Positions 48,126-59,377 of a DNA stretch of 64,000 nt are shown here, piece after piece. The first letter of the stretch is position 1; each line of letters begins with the position of its first letter. Source of the DNA: Symbiodinium natans (Eukaryota; Sar; Dinophyceae; Suessiales; Symbiodiniaceae). The DNA is taken from NCBI GenBank assembly GCA_905221605.1, contig CAJNDS010000475.1, positions 17,501 to 81,500 of the forward strand, read 5' to 3'. The position numbers were made by a program, and so were the translations under genes. Under the pieces are notes generated by a model. That model did no database searches and was not told the DNA's origin. It saw only the letters and a list, made by a program, of their open reading frames with translations.

Positions 48126-49013
48126 GCGCCTTAGAACCTGAATAAAAATACTATGTTTAATATCCTCTTGGGTTTTTATATAAACAAAAAAATTTCCAAA
48201 GGGGGATATAGTATATGCCTACACATGTTCGTGGTTTCTACTATACACGCAAGTGGTCTCCGGTCGATATGAACATCATCCAGCACACATTGTCTTCATA
48301 CTCGCTTGAGATCTTGAACTTGAGTTTAGGCTTGTTTTTCGTGTTTAGGGTTTAGGGTTAGTTCTGGTTCACTTGTTCTTGCGCACCTTGATGTTAAGCG
48401 TGTTCAAATGTGTGTAAGAAATTGAAAACCACCTTCACTGAGCACGCAGGATTTGATAGATCGGAGTGTGGGTCAGTACTATCTCCTATTAACGATATTT
48501 GTTCCAACATCAATTAGGCTGGGAACCAGTCGGTTTATCATTAGGTCGAACCAGGTGCCCGTGAACGCATCTTGAATAGAACAACCAGGGAACCCGCAGA
48601 AACGGTATGTTCATAGGGAGTGGCATGCAATACATGTACACATATGTATATATACACACACATACATGTGTGTGTGTGTGTGTGTCTGTAATACGTGTTG
48701 TCTATGCTTAAGCTTCCTGTTGCTTTTACTGGGCGGGGGGGTGGTGGAGGTTCTGGGCATGGGGGATGAGCCAAGTGTTTTAGGAGTTCAGGGACATGGG
48801 AGCGACGTTCAAAGAGTGAACTGCGTTGTCGCCCAGCACAAAAACACCAAAGCACCGTAATCCCTAAGCCCCTCCCACCCCCCCCCCACTCCCCCCACTC
48901 CCCCCAAAAAAGAAATCAAATGAAATAGAGAACACAAAAACACTGTGTAGAATCGTAACCCTACGGGCTAACGTTGGGGGAGGGGGTTGGGACCGCAAGG
49001 CCCCCGGCTACCC

Positions 49014-49150
49014 TGAGCTCAGTCGCCAAGTGATACCCTAAGCCCTAAGCCCTAAGCCCTAAGCCCTAAACCCTAAACCCTAAACCCTAAACGGCCCTAA
49101 ACCCTAAACCTTGAACTGCCACCCTGACTGAGCTCAGTCGCCAAGTGATA
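49014..49150 (-). repeat. Telomere-type array between 22-b direct repeats
   Basis: TGAGCTCAGTCGCCAAGT plus GATA occurs at 49014-49035 and again, perfectly, at 49129-49150. Between them is an AAGCCCT block, then an AAACCCT block. Confidence 0.9.
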
Positions 49151-49220
49151 TAGAAGCAGCTCGAGATGGCCAAAGTCCGAATGGACCTGGCTCAAAGAAG
49201 GTGGCCCCCATGGAGGTTCA

Positions 49221-49344
49221 GGCTTTGGGTTTTAGGGTTTAGGGTTTAGGGTTTAGGATTTGGGGGTTTAGGGTTTAGGATTTGGGGGTTTAGGGTTTAG
49301 GATTTGGGGTTTGGGGTTTAGAATTTGGGGTTTAGGGCTTAGGG
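49221..49344 (+). repeat. TTTAGGG array with GATTTGGGGG variants
   Basis: TTTAGGG alternates with a higher-order unit GGATTTGGGGGTTTAGGGTT. Confidence 0.85.
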
Positions 49345-49458
49345 TAACCTCATCAGCAATCAGCCCACAAGCTCCGCTGGCAGCACTTCCAGCGAGAGAC
49401 TCCGCCTGCAAACCTGGGCGTCCAGCTGGGGTGCTAGCAGCACTCTCTGCCGTCGGTG

Positions 49459-49527
49459 TAGGGTTTAGGGTTTAGGGTTTAGGGTTTAGGGTTTAGGGTT
49501 TCGGGTTTAGGGTTTAGGGTTGAGGGT
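49459..49527 (+). repeat. TTTAGGG array
   Basis: About ten units. Confidence 0.9.
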
Positions 49528-49742
49528 TCTGAAAGAGATTCTCGTCTGGATTCGGTTTTATTTGGCTTGGGTTCCAAAGCCAAGCCGCTGAAAAACCCTA
49601 AGCCCTAAACCCCAAGCCCCGAAAACAGTGCGACGCTCGACTTGGGCCGGAACATCCGGTCTCCACGCTTGTTCAACGCTCGCCTGGCGATGAGGAACCA
49701 GGTGTTGACCTGCTGGCTGCCGAGGAAGAGGTGCTTGCACAG

Positions 49743-49826
49743 GGCTTAGGGTTTAGGGTTTAGGGTTCAGGGTTCAGGGCTCAGGTTTAGGGTTCAGGGC
49801 TTACTGTAGGGTTTAGGGTTTAGGGA
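49743..49826 (+). repeat. TTTAGGG/TTCAGGG array
   Basis: Mixed units with insertions. Confidence 0.8.
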
Positions 49827-51163
49827 TCCGGGAGAATAGGGTTTAGGGATTTAGGGGTTGCGGGGTGAGGGCCCGGGCTCATGGCATCTCAGTTTCTGAG
49901 GGTAGAGACTCAGGGCTGTGGGATGTCGGAGACTTGAGGGCTTGCGAGAACCCTCAAACTCTAAGCCCCCTACTGACAAGGTGGATACCGACAAGGTGGA
50001 GAGTTTAGGGAGCTTAGGGATTCAGGGAGTTCAGGGAGTTGGAGGGGTTCGGGGCTTTACCCAAGATGTTTTGCCGACTCAGACCTCACAAAGGCCGTTT
50101 CCTCACAAGCTTTTGCTTGGAGATGCATCGCTTTGCATTAATACACCCTTTGCTAGTAGCTGCTACACATGCCTCGATTTCCACGTGTTGGGCGGGGGGT
50201 GCGGGGGTGTGGTGGACGAACGTTGCGAGCGAGCAGGTATAGATTCGCACGGACGCATCCATGGAAAACCACGAATAAGCACAACTGTCAACCGTAGGGG
50301 ATAAGCAAGTAACAACATCCAAGAGTGAATGGCAAACCCATGCAGTAGCCATTAACAGAATGATTGGCGAAAAGCCGAATGACGATTCTACCACAACACG
50401 ATGCCACGGGGGGCTACAGCCTCAACGATCATGCATGCCCCCATCAGCCAGCCATGCTCAGGCCGAAGGTAAGGGATGAAAATATATCCTGCGCGGCAAA
50501 GTGCTGGGTTTTAGGGGTTTCTAGAGCTTTGGGGCCTAGAGAGCTTTAGGGACTGTCGGCTAGGCTGCTGGACGCTGAGGGCCGGTGTAGTCTGGGCCGG
50601 GAAGGGGCGGTTGAAAGATATCGGCTAATCGACCAACTTCGGCCCCTATATTTAAAAAAAGTGGCAACAATAGAGCCCTCCTTGTCATAAAGCTCGGACT
50701 TAAGGGGCTGTCATTGTGCGGGGCGCAACACAAGCTATAATAGACAGTTCGGTCACGTGACCAGTCCCCTTTTCCAGGTCCGTAAGGGAGCTAAAACGAG
50801 GGAGCTTGGTAGCAGACCCCCTCTGCCCCCTCTGTCTTTACTGTGGCCCCATCCCCCGTCAAACAGCTGAAATAAAGCATTATCTAAAGATTTTAAGCCC
50901 CTCAACACTAAACTCTAATCTCGCCTTCTCGCGACCCACCAGCCAAATATATAATGTATGCATATAATATTCAAAGCCTTCTTCGAGGAACTCCCCCAAA
51001 AGGTACCCCGGTACCCCTCTCTTTTTGGGACCTACCGTGCCTTGATGAGGCCCCCCCCCCCCCCCAACACTGCCAAACCAAATGAGCAAAGGAAGTGGGA
51101 TCATGCCCTTAGTTGATATTCTGACCCTCCAAATATCAACCACCAGCCCGAAATAACCCTGCA

Positions 51164-51164
<1 letters not shown>

Positions 51165-51205
<41 letters not shown>
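51165..51205 (+). repeat. (CTG)n trinucleotide run
   Basis: About 13.7 perfect copies, not within a supported gene. Confidence 0.95.
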
Positions 51206-51589
51206 ATAAGCCCCCTTCTTACGGCATTGAGTCCGAAGTAGACATCAAGCTGTGCAGAAATCAGCCGGTTCGGGGTGCAGAGTGACCGGGTAATCTAGGA
51301 ATAAACCTTAAACCCTAAACCCCTAACCCCGAAACCCTAACCTACCCCCAAAGCAAACACTCAGCCGGAGAATTTGGGTGGCCAATTCTCCCAGAGTAAC
51401 CTTATGGGAAGTTCTCTCCTAGCACAAGAGGGTCGCTTTTGGGTATGTAAGGGTGCCATCCGAAAGAGGACCCCAAGAACCGCAAAAACCCGAATAGGGT
51501 GCAGGGTAAATAGGATTTAGGCCAGAGCCCTTTGCTCCCTTGACTCGGCTCACCCACCCAGTGTAGGTTTTAGGGTTGCGGCTTTAGGG

Positions 51590-51673
51590 CTGCCAAGGGT
51601 TTAGGATGTAGGGCTAGGGTTTAGGGTTTGGGGTTTAGAGTTTGGGGTTTAGGGTTTTAGGGTTTGGGGTCTG
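51590..51673 (+). repeat. Degenerate TTTAGGG array
   Basis: TTTAGGG with TTTGGGG and TTTAGAG variants. Confidence 0.75.
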
Positions 51674-52567
51674 GCCGGAGGAGCCCACAAGCCATCGGCA
51701 GCTCGGAGCATCCCGGGTCTTGGAACATGTTCCGACATTCACACCCTGCCTGTGCTGTGAGGCTTAGTGGAGCGTAGGGTTTCAGGTTGAGGGCGTATAA
51801 ACGTAATGACCCTGAACCCTGAACCCGAAGCCCTGAGCCAGAAGCCTTAACCCCTAAGCCCTGAGCCCTAAGCCCGAGGCCTCCACCCTAACCCCCCAAA
51901 AAACAATAGCCCCAGAGCCGACATCGTCCCAAAAGGTCGTCCTACGGTGGCCAGGTGGTGCTTGAGGATAATGCCCGGGGACCTCGTCAGCACGGATTTG
52001 GGTGCTTCTGGGATGCCAACCCCTAAGCCCTAAAGCCCAAACCCTAAACCCTTAAACCCTAGACCGCCTGCAACTTGATATCCCTTCTAGCCTACGCCTG
52101 TCAAACCCTGAACCTTGGGTGCACCCCCAACGTTTGCCCCGCAACAACCTGGGCGCAATGTCTGGAAGCATGGCAGGGTGCATGAATTTCAGGTTCGGGC
52201 TGAAAGTGACTTTGCGTCGCGCAACGGAGAAGTTCCGTGTCAGTACATGCTGAAAACACTGGCAGGGGCGACAAACACGGTGGACCCTGTTTTCTGTTTT
52301 TCAGGAGGCGTCTGCGTTCAAGAAGGAAACCTGACTCCACAGATCCTGGGGTGAGACCGCGTCGCGGTAGAAAGTCTGACACGCCACAGCGGCAGCTATC
52401 TTGTCGAGCCCCGGTTCATGTTGCAAGAAGTGGGCGCACGGCCCGTCGACGTTGCAGCGACTGTGTTTCGAGCTGCTGCGTCCCAGCATGTTACATCTGC
52501 GCAGCATGCGCTTCAGAGCCGCTACTTGACTCTCGCAGCGTTGCTCGCCGCCTCTCTCGTCCTTCAG

Positions 52568-52680
52568 CCGACAAGGCGTGTTGTCCTCGCAAGGCATCCA
52601 TCTTCCTGAATGTTCAGCAGGATTCAGCACAGGCTGGAAGACCGGCCAAGGTTGAGAGTTGCTGCAGCCAGAATCGTCAT
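52568..52680 (+). repeat. Left arm of inverted duplication
   Basis: GACAAGGCGTGTTGTCCTCG... to GAGAGTTGCTGCAGCC matches the reverse complement of 53793-53905 over about 110 b with scattered differences. Confidence 0.8.
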
Positions 52681-53792
52681 ACTGGACATGAAAGATACGG
52701 TGGGCAGCCAAGTATGCGCGTTTAGAGCCCAAGGCGCAGAGCGCAGAGTTCAAGGTTCAGGGTCCACCCCCAACGTTTGCCCACACTTCTCTATCTGCAG
52801 GTACCCTTTCTTGATCGAGCTCTTCCACTTCGACTTGCAGAAATATTCTAAAGGTTCATCACAACATTGTTTAAGATTGTCCTGAGGGTTGATAAGGCTT
52901 TCTCAGGCGTTCACTTTCGTTTGAGTGCCTTGGTCTCGGGGTTTTGGGCCATGGCTTGTTCTCGCTCTCCAGCCACTGGGTGCGAAGACATTTTTTGTCC
53001 CCACTCACGACAGAAGAAATTCGACGCTGTCGATGCCTCGAAGGGCAGGGGGAATGCTGCAGTGGAGGTGGGCCTTTGTAGAGGAGGCTTCCTCGTCTTC
53101 GTCTGTGGATGACATCGAGGAGTACAACCCGTCCCTGCTCGATGTCAACAGTTCTAGTTCGTAGTCGGTGGTGCAGCCGGGCGTCCCGCCTTACATCCTT
53201 GAGCAGAATTTCCTGCCTGAATCCTGCTACTTCGCCGTGTCTGCAAAGCACACAGTGACTCCAAGGCAGCAAAGCCCTGTTGGGAGAGGCCCTGTTGGCG
53301 CTTCATGTGTGGCATTACCCATTTCTCAATCTCAAAAATGGTGACCATCTCAGGGGAATGCGAAGGCGAAGGCAGTGGCGCACTTTCATGGCAAACCCAT
53401 AGCTGCATACTGATCGCCTCCAACTGTCAGCGTCCCTGCCCTCCCTTGAATTCCCCCTCCTCATGTGTTTTATTGAACCTGTGGACCAATCCCATCAAAA
53501 AGAATGTCAAATAGTAACCCATTCAGCCCTTGTTGGCTGCGGGTTCTCACGGAGGATGGTTTTACGACTTGCTGCCAGCCCGGCAGGTACGAGTGCGACG
53601 CAACACGTACTCCCTTGCAAAGATGAAGGCAATAACCAGAAAGTAATGTCAGGCCTCTGCTTTGTCCACCCGATTTGCCTGTTCTTTTCTGCCTCAAAAG
53701 CTACAACGACATCGACTGAACAATCTTCCCAGCACACTAACCTCCAACTCACTGACTCTGCTCCCCATTCCGACACCTGCCATAGGGATCTC

Positions 53793-53905
53793 TCGCTGGT
53801 TGCAGCAACTCTCAGCCTTGGCCGGTCTTCCAGCCTGCATGTGCTGCTTCCTGCTGAACCTTCAGGAAGATGGATGCTTTGCGAGGACAACACGCCTTGT
53901 CAGCA
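53793..53905 (-). repeat. Right arm of inverted duplication
   Basis: Reverse complement of 52568-52680. This arm is in the orientation of the spliced-leader relict. Confidence 0.8.
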
Positions 53906-54128
53906 TTTGCTGCTCGCTGAGTTCGTGGGCCAGAGCCGAAGGCACTCCAGCTTGAGCTTGACTTCGCTCAGCTCGTCATGGGCTTCGTTGCGGGCGCGTG
54001 CGTACTGAGCCTTCGGATGCTCCCGCAAAGAAGCTCGGCCAGTGTGCAGCCAGGTGCGCTGGTGAGTTCCTGATCGTGGACGAAACAACACAATGGGAAG
54101 CGCAACACGTGCAACCACGCTCCGGGCA

Positions 54129-54150
54129 CTTGGGCCAAAATGGCTACGGA
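54129..54150 (-). other. Relict dinoflagellate spliced leader (DinoSL)
   Basis: Read on the minus strand the site is TCCGTAGCCATTTTGGC then CCAAG. The known 22-nt dinoflagellate leader is D-CCGTAGCCATTTTGGC then TCAAG (D = A, G or T). There is a single mismatch (T to C, four bases before the final G). In dinoflagellates the leader is added to mRNAs by trans-splicing, and leader relicts in the genome mark cDNAs that were copied back. There is no donor GT straight after it, so it is not an SL RNA gene. Confidence 0.85.
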
Positions 54151-54773
54151 GGGCCTACTCTGGGTCCTAGATCTGCAAAAACAAATCTTACAGAGACCTT
54201 GTAAGCCCTAAACCCTTAAACCTCAGCCCTAAATACCCTAAATCCCTGAAGCCCTAAACCGCGACAGCCAAGAACAGCAAGGCTGTCTCTTGTCGAGGCA
54301 TCTGAAGGGCTCAGGGATTGGTATGTGTTTTGTTTAGGGTTTAGGGTTTAGGGTTCAGGGTTCAGGGTTACGTAGCGTTCGAGTTCTTTTTTAGTGAAGG
54401 GGCTTAGGGGCTCTAAAACTGCTTGGGAGATAGGGGGTATCAAAACGCCCAGACCCTGACCCTAAGTTTGGGTCACAGGGTTTGAGACTTCAAGGCTTCA
54501 CGGATTTCAGGTTTTCGGGCTTAAATGTTCAGGTTTAGGGATTTTCTGGGCTCTTCCTTGGGTCGCAAGTCCGGCTGCCCCTGGCCCCTATAACCCCTAA
54601 ACCCGACATGCTGAGAAAAACTGGGCTCAAGTTTAGGCTTCAGGGGGCACTAAACCCTAAACCCTAAACCCTCTAAACCGTGGACCCAGGGCCATTGGCC
54701 TTTGCTGAGAGACTGAGGGTGGAGGCTGGGGGCCTCCTTCTTCGCTACTGCAACGCCTGCAAAGGCCCGCGCA

Positions 54774-54860
54774 AAGCCCTAAACCCTAAACCCTAAACCC
54801 TTAACCCTTAGACCCTAAACCCTTAACCCTTAGACCCTAGACCCTAAACCCTAAACCCTC
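54774..54860 (-). repeat. AAACCCT array with AACCCTT units
   Basis: Units AAACCCT, TTAACCC and TAGACCC alternate. Confidence 0.85.
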
Positions 54861-54985
54861 AGCCAAAAGAGCGCAGCGCTTCTGATTCCTGAGACCCCCT
54901 GCTTCACACAGTGAGGGAGCACCAGGACCCAAATCATGTCCTGGCCAGACACAGGACTTCAGCGGGCCTACGGTTGAAGTCTGTT

Positions 54986-55185
54986 GGGTTAGGGTTTGGG
55001 GTTTAGGGTTTAGGGTTTTGGGCTTTAGGGTTTAGGGGGTTTAAGGCGTTTAAGGAGTTTAAGGGTCTAAGGGTTTAAGGGTTTCAGGCATTTAAGGTTT
55101 TAGGGTTTTCAGGTTTAGGGTTTAAACTTTTAGGGTTTTCAAGTTTTAGGGTTTCAGGGTTTCGGGTTCGGACGTAGGGTTTAGT
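54986..55185 (+). repeat. Long degenerate TTTAGGG tract
   Basis: Units decay into GTTTAAGG and GTTTTAGGGTTTTCAGG patterns. Confidence 0.7.
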
Positions 55186-55336
55186 AAGGGCAAGCTTGAA
55201 GGCGCGGGGCCTTGCCGAACGTTCGGCAGACCCCCCAAGAACATCGACGAAGGTCGGCCCATCCATGTGTGTGTAGATTAGAAGTCCAAAGAGCAAGTTG
55301 GGTGGCGTGATATCATGAGTGCACACCCATATGTAT

Positions 55337-55372
55337 AACCCTAAACCCTAAACCCTAAACCCTAAACCCTAG
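55337..55372 (-). repeat. AAACCCT array
   Basis: Five units. Confidence 0.9.
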
Positions 55373-55506
55373 GGCCCTGAGCCGCCTACAGTTGCGTGAT
55401 TGGCATTAAGGTTTGACAAATTAGAGTTTTGGCGGGTCCGCCCTACCAGCACCGCAGATTCGGATTTGTGGCTTCGGCTCAGCGAAGATGGCAACAAGAA
55501 GCGAAA

Positions 55507-55622
55507 CCATATGGGGGTTTACGATCTTCGGGGTACCTACTTGGGGTCCTTACTGTCATGAGGGGATCCTGCTGTTTGGGGCTCCACATTAGGGGTCCTC
55601 ATTCTCGTAAACCCCCATATCA
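55507..55622. mobile_element. Family-C inverted-repeat element
   Basis: Ends CCATATGGGGGTTTACGA (55507) and TCGTAAACCCCCATATCA (55605) are inverted copies. The interior has GGGGATCCTGCTGTTTGGGG. Partial relatives are at 41025-41068 and 44575-44640. Confidence 0.75.
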
Positions 55623-55967
55623 TAGACTGGTTCAGAATCGATCCCATCCCTTCCGCGGGAGCTTCCACGGAGCTTCCGTGACGTCCCGAGCCCGCTTGCC
55701 GATTATGAAGGTTCGGCGACCCAAAACCCGAAACCCTAAATCCTAAACCCGAAAACGCCAATCCATACAGCCTTTAACAGAGGCTCTTTGACTTATGAAG
55801 GGTTTTTCGGAAAACTATATAGTACTTGCAGGTTTAGGCTCTGGTGTTTAGGGCTTAGGTGTCCCCAGTTTGTCGTTCATGTTTCCCCTAACCTCTGAAG
55901 CCACTTGAGCCGAGGTGCTAGAATGAAGTAGGCCAGTGTCGTCCACCAGAACTCTTGGAAAGCCTGG

Positions 55968-56098
55968 TTGGAGGTTCATGGTACTTCGTAACCCTAAACC
56001 CTAAACCCTAAACCCTAAACCCTAAACCCTAAACCCTAAACCCTAAACCCTAAACCCTAAACCTTTGATTGGCTAATAAGTACCATGAACCTCCATGT
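55968..56098. mobile_element. Family-B inverted-repeat element filled with AAACCCT
   Basis: TTGGAGGTTCATGGTACTT (55968) and its inverted copy AAGTACCATGAACCTCCAT (56078) enclose about eleven near-perfect AAACCCT units (55989-56064). Confidence 0.85.
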
Positions 56099-56201
56099 AC
56101 CACGTCTTGGCAGGTTTCCAGCTCAAGACTCAGGGGTTGAGGGTTTCAGGGCTACAGCTCTTAGAGTCCCTAGGGTTCAGGGCCTTTAGGGTTTGGGGCC
56201 T

Positions 56202-56262
56202 TTAGGGTTTAGGGTTTAGGGTTTAGGGTTTAGGGTTTAGGGCCTTAGGGCTTGGGGGCTTA
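56202..56262 (+). repeat. TTTAGGG array
   Basis: About six units. Confidence 0.9.
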
Positions 56263-57232
56263 CGGGCACCTCTAAGGCCTGGGATTACGGCGTACATGAT
56301 GCCACGGGGGTTTAGGATTTAGGGGCCGAGATAGGAAGTCTGCAAGACCCTACACCGAACACCCTAGACCCTAGAGAGCCTAAACCCTTGTATTACCCGT
56401 TGTATAAACCTAAACCCTAAACCCTAAACCCTAAAACCTCCCAAGCCCAAAACCCTAAACCCTAAGCAGTTGCTCGGCTGACTGCTGTCCTGAACTGCCC
56501 TGCCTTGCATAGCATCGAATTTCGGAAATGCTCAAGGTTTCGTAAATGAACTTGGAACCCTGGCAAAAAAAGACATGTTTGCTGTTTCTTAGGAAGTAGA
56601 ATGCCCAAAAACTAAAAATCATTCCCAAGTATCCCTAAGGTTTGGAGGGGTCTAGGGTTTTTGCAGTTTGGGATGGCGGTTCGGCTTTCGAGGGGCTTGA
56701 CTGAGGACTGAAGTGAACTGCTGCAAGTTTGCATTCAGAAGTTTAGGGCCTGGGGGCTTAGGGCGTAAGGCTTAGGTAACCCCACAACCTCAGTCAGCGC
56801 ATCTGCCAGGGTCTGCTCTTTACCTGGTGAGAGGCACGAGCCCTGTTTAGGGGGGAGGCTCATCCCACGAAATAGTACATCAGGATCACATGGTAGCCCA
56901 GCACGTATATTATGACACGGGTGTTGATTGCTTTATAAGGAAACCCAAAACCTAGAAGAATAAAAAGGTGCAAAAACGGTACCTCGGTACTACAAATGTA
57001 CTACTTTAGAACACGCGTCATGGGTACGGACGCACCGTACCCCATCGTACTATACAATCTCTATTCTGGGACAGACGCCCAAACCCTACACCCTAAACCC
57101 TAAAGAAGCCTAACCCCGAAAAAACCTTTTAAGAAACACGTCTGCCCTTAAGCTGAAGTCCCTTGCACCTCGCCATGCCACATCTCGACCACAGACTTCT
57201 GCCTTGTCAACTTATGGCATTTGTCCAGAATG

Positions 57233-57270
57233 GGGTTTAGGGTTTAGGGTTTAGGGTTTAGGGCTAGGGT
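57233..57270 (+). repeat. TTTAGGG array
   Basis: Five units, one shortened. Confidence 0.85.
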
Positions 57271-58084
57271 TTAGGGTCCTCAACCCAAAACCCCAGCGGC
57301 CCAGGGATCGGATAAGGGAGTACCCCAAAACGACGGAAACGACTCCCTTTTTGGTTTTTTTGGGGGCTTGTATGGGAACCTAGACCTGAAAAGCAAGGAA
57401 GACGGGCCGACTCTGGGGGTCCTAGAAGTGCAGGAAACCGCTCCCAAAAGAGGTTTATGGTTTAAGGTTCAGGGTCTCTTTTTAGTGGTTCAAGCGGAGC
57501 AATGATCGTCGATAGGGCTTAGGTATAGGTTCGGCATATAGTCGTCCTAGTTCCTAGATTCGGGTCCCTTTGGTTGGGTTGGGGCGGGGGGGGGGGGGGT
57601 TGGGTTGGGTTGGGTTGGGGTTGAGGGAGGGAGGACGGGTTCCTTTCAAGAGAAACGATGTGATACACCAAGCATGCGAAGAGTTTAGTGCGGGTGCCTA
57701 GCGAAGAAACAATCAACATGGTACAACGCCTGTAGGGTTCCGAAGTTATGGTGAAGGGTTTAGGGTGATGGCTTCACATCACCCATATCTCCGCTGCATG
57801 ACCTCAAATTTCGCGAGCTTGCAATTGCCGAACGCTACAGGCAACCCAGCAGCAAAGCTCTTAGATTACAGACTTGTTACAAAACACTTCCGAATCTTGT
57901 AGGGTGCGGGCTCAGCCCCCCGCAGTTGTACCATGACTCGAGGATTAGGACCACACCGGGCATACACCATAATTGGCAGGTGCAGGGGTTTCAACATTCA
58001 TGAGGGGGAAACTGGACACATCCCAGCGGCATGATGGTATTCCGAGCCAAGCCCACCGAAAAGGTCATACCTGGGGCCGCAGAG

Positions 58085-58122
58085 GGTTTAGGGTTTAGGG
58101 TTTAGGGTTTAGGGTTTAGGTC
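58085..58122 (+). repeat. TTTAGGG array
   Basis: Five units. Confidence 0.9.
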
Positions 58123-58495
58123 TGCCCACAGGCGCAGGGGACTTGTTGTTGAGAGGGCTTTCTTTTCGGGAGGGTTCCGAAATTGGGGGTACCTGTTTTT
58201 GGGGGTTTGGATAATGAGGATTAGTAGTATTTGTGGGGTATATTAGGAGGGTACCCCTTGTTTGGGAAATGCCCAACTAGGGTTTAGAGTTCAGAGCTTC
58301 AGACTCAATAGAGCTTCGGGAACTTGTATTAGCTTCATCTCCCCAAGACCAGGCTGAACTAGGTTGGCCCAAATCATGCGAACTCTAAGCCCTAAACCCC
58401 AAAACAAAAAATGCACAAATGGCCCAAGGGATCTAACTTACAGCCCCTTATAGAACAGTGAGAAGTAAGGCATACACTATTAATATGGTTACTAT

Positions 58496-58572
58496 GATTA
58501 GTATTATTATGATTATTATTATAAATATTATCATTATCATCATCATCATCATCATCATCATCATTATGATTA
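58496..58572. repeat. ATT/ATC trinucleotide tract
   Basis: ATTATTATGATT units followed by about nine ATC units. Confidence 0.85.
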
Positions 58573-58679
58573 TTATAAAGAAAAGGGGGGGGGCGACCCC
58601 CATCAAGGGCCCGACTTCTCGGTCAACCGGCCCGCAGCCCGTTAGACAAAGGGCGTCTGATGGATGTATGATTCCTTGT

Positions 58680-58744
58680 GTTTAGGGTTGGAGTTTAGGG
58701 TTTTAGGGTCTAGGGTTTAGGGTTTAGGGTTTAGGGTTTAGGGG
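58680..58744 (+). repeat. TTTAGGG array
   Basis: About eight units with variants. Confidence 0.85.
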
Positions 58745-58966
58745 AAACAAAAAAGGAAGCTACCCCACGCTTCTCAACCGCACCTCTAGAAACCCCAGTT
58801 TTACGGGCAGACAGGATTGCCCAGCAAAGCAATCTCCACATCTGGGAGTAGATTTAGGGCTTAGGGCAACAGAGCAACCTCATCCGCTTGGGTCGTGAGA
58901 GGCCCAGGCAACACCAGTTGCGGAGGTTTAGCCAGATGACCTCGGCAAAGCTTAGGACCCTAAACC

Positions 58967-59064
58967 CTAAACCCTAAACCCTAAACCCTAAACCCTCAAC
59001 CCTCAACCCTCAACCCTAAACCCTAAACCCTAAACCCTAACCCTCAACCCTAAACCCTAAACTT
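58967..59064 (-). repeat. AAACCCT/CAACCCT array
   Basis: About 13 units; a block of CAACCCT lies inside AAACCCT. Confidence 0.9.
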
Positions 59065-59320
59065 GCCCTAAACCCTGAACACCAAACCCTGGACCCTATA
59101 GCCTGGAAGCTAATTTAGGACTAGGGCTTGGCGCTGCGGTTTTAAGGATGCTCGCTAATGATGCAGCGACCCTAAACCCGAAACCCGAAACCCTAAACCC
59201 TTAGTCTCTTTCGCATGGCTGCGACAAGGCTACGAAGCGAAACCAACCCATGTCTGCCTGCACTACGTCTCCTTGATTCGCGGAGTGCAGAGGAACAAGG
59301 CATCAACAGATCATAAAAGG

Positions 59321-59377
59321 CCCCCCAAAAGGCGACAATGAACCCTAAACCCTAAACCCTAAACCCCCCCAAAAGGC
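59321..59377 (-). repeat. AAACCCT array between 13-b direct repeats
   Basis: CCCCCCAAAAGGC occurs at 59321-59333 and 59365-59377, flanking ACCCTAAACCCTAAACCCTA. Confidence 0.75.

Larger units (their letters stand above)
52113..54150 (-). pseudogene. Gene-like island, probably retroposed spliced-leader mRNA remnants
   Basis: About 2 kb with no telomere-type repeats, higher and more even GC than its flanks, bounded at the 54150 end by a spliced-leader relict. On the minus strand, downstream of the leader, several short frames occur (for example 54118-53900, 53893-53507 and 53272-52871), none long enough to identify. A part is present twice in inverted orientation, and both arms can encode DKACCPRKASIFL followed by K/N-VQQ, so that region was probably coding. 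A direct repeat ACCCCCAACGTTTGCCC is at about 52122 and 52770. I read it as decayed processed gene copies; the original gene is not recognised. Confidence 0.5.

Noticed and set aside
49918-50304. 128-codon frame
   Set aside because: Gly-rich translation of TTCAGGGAG-type sequence with no recognisable domain.
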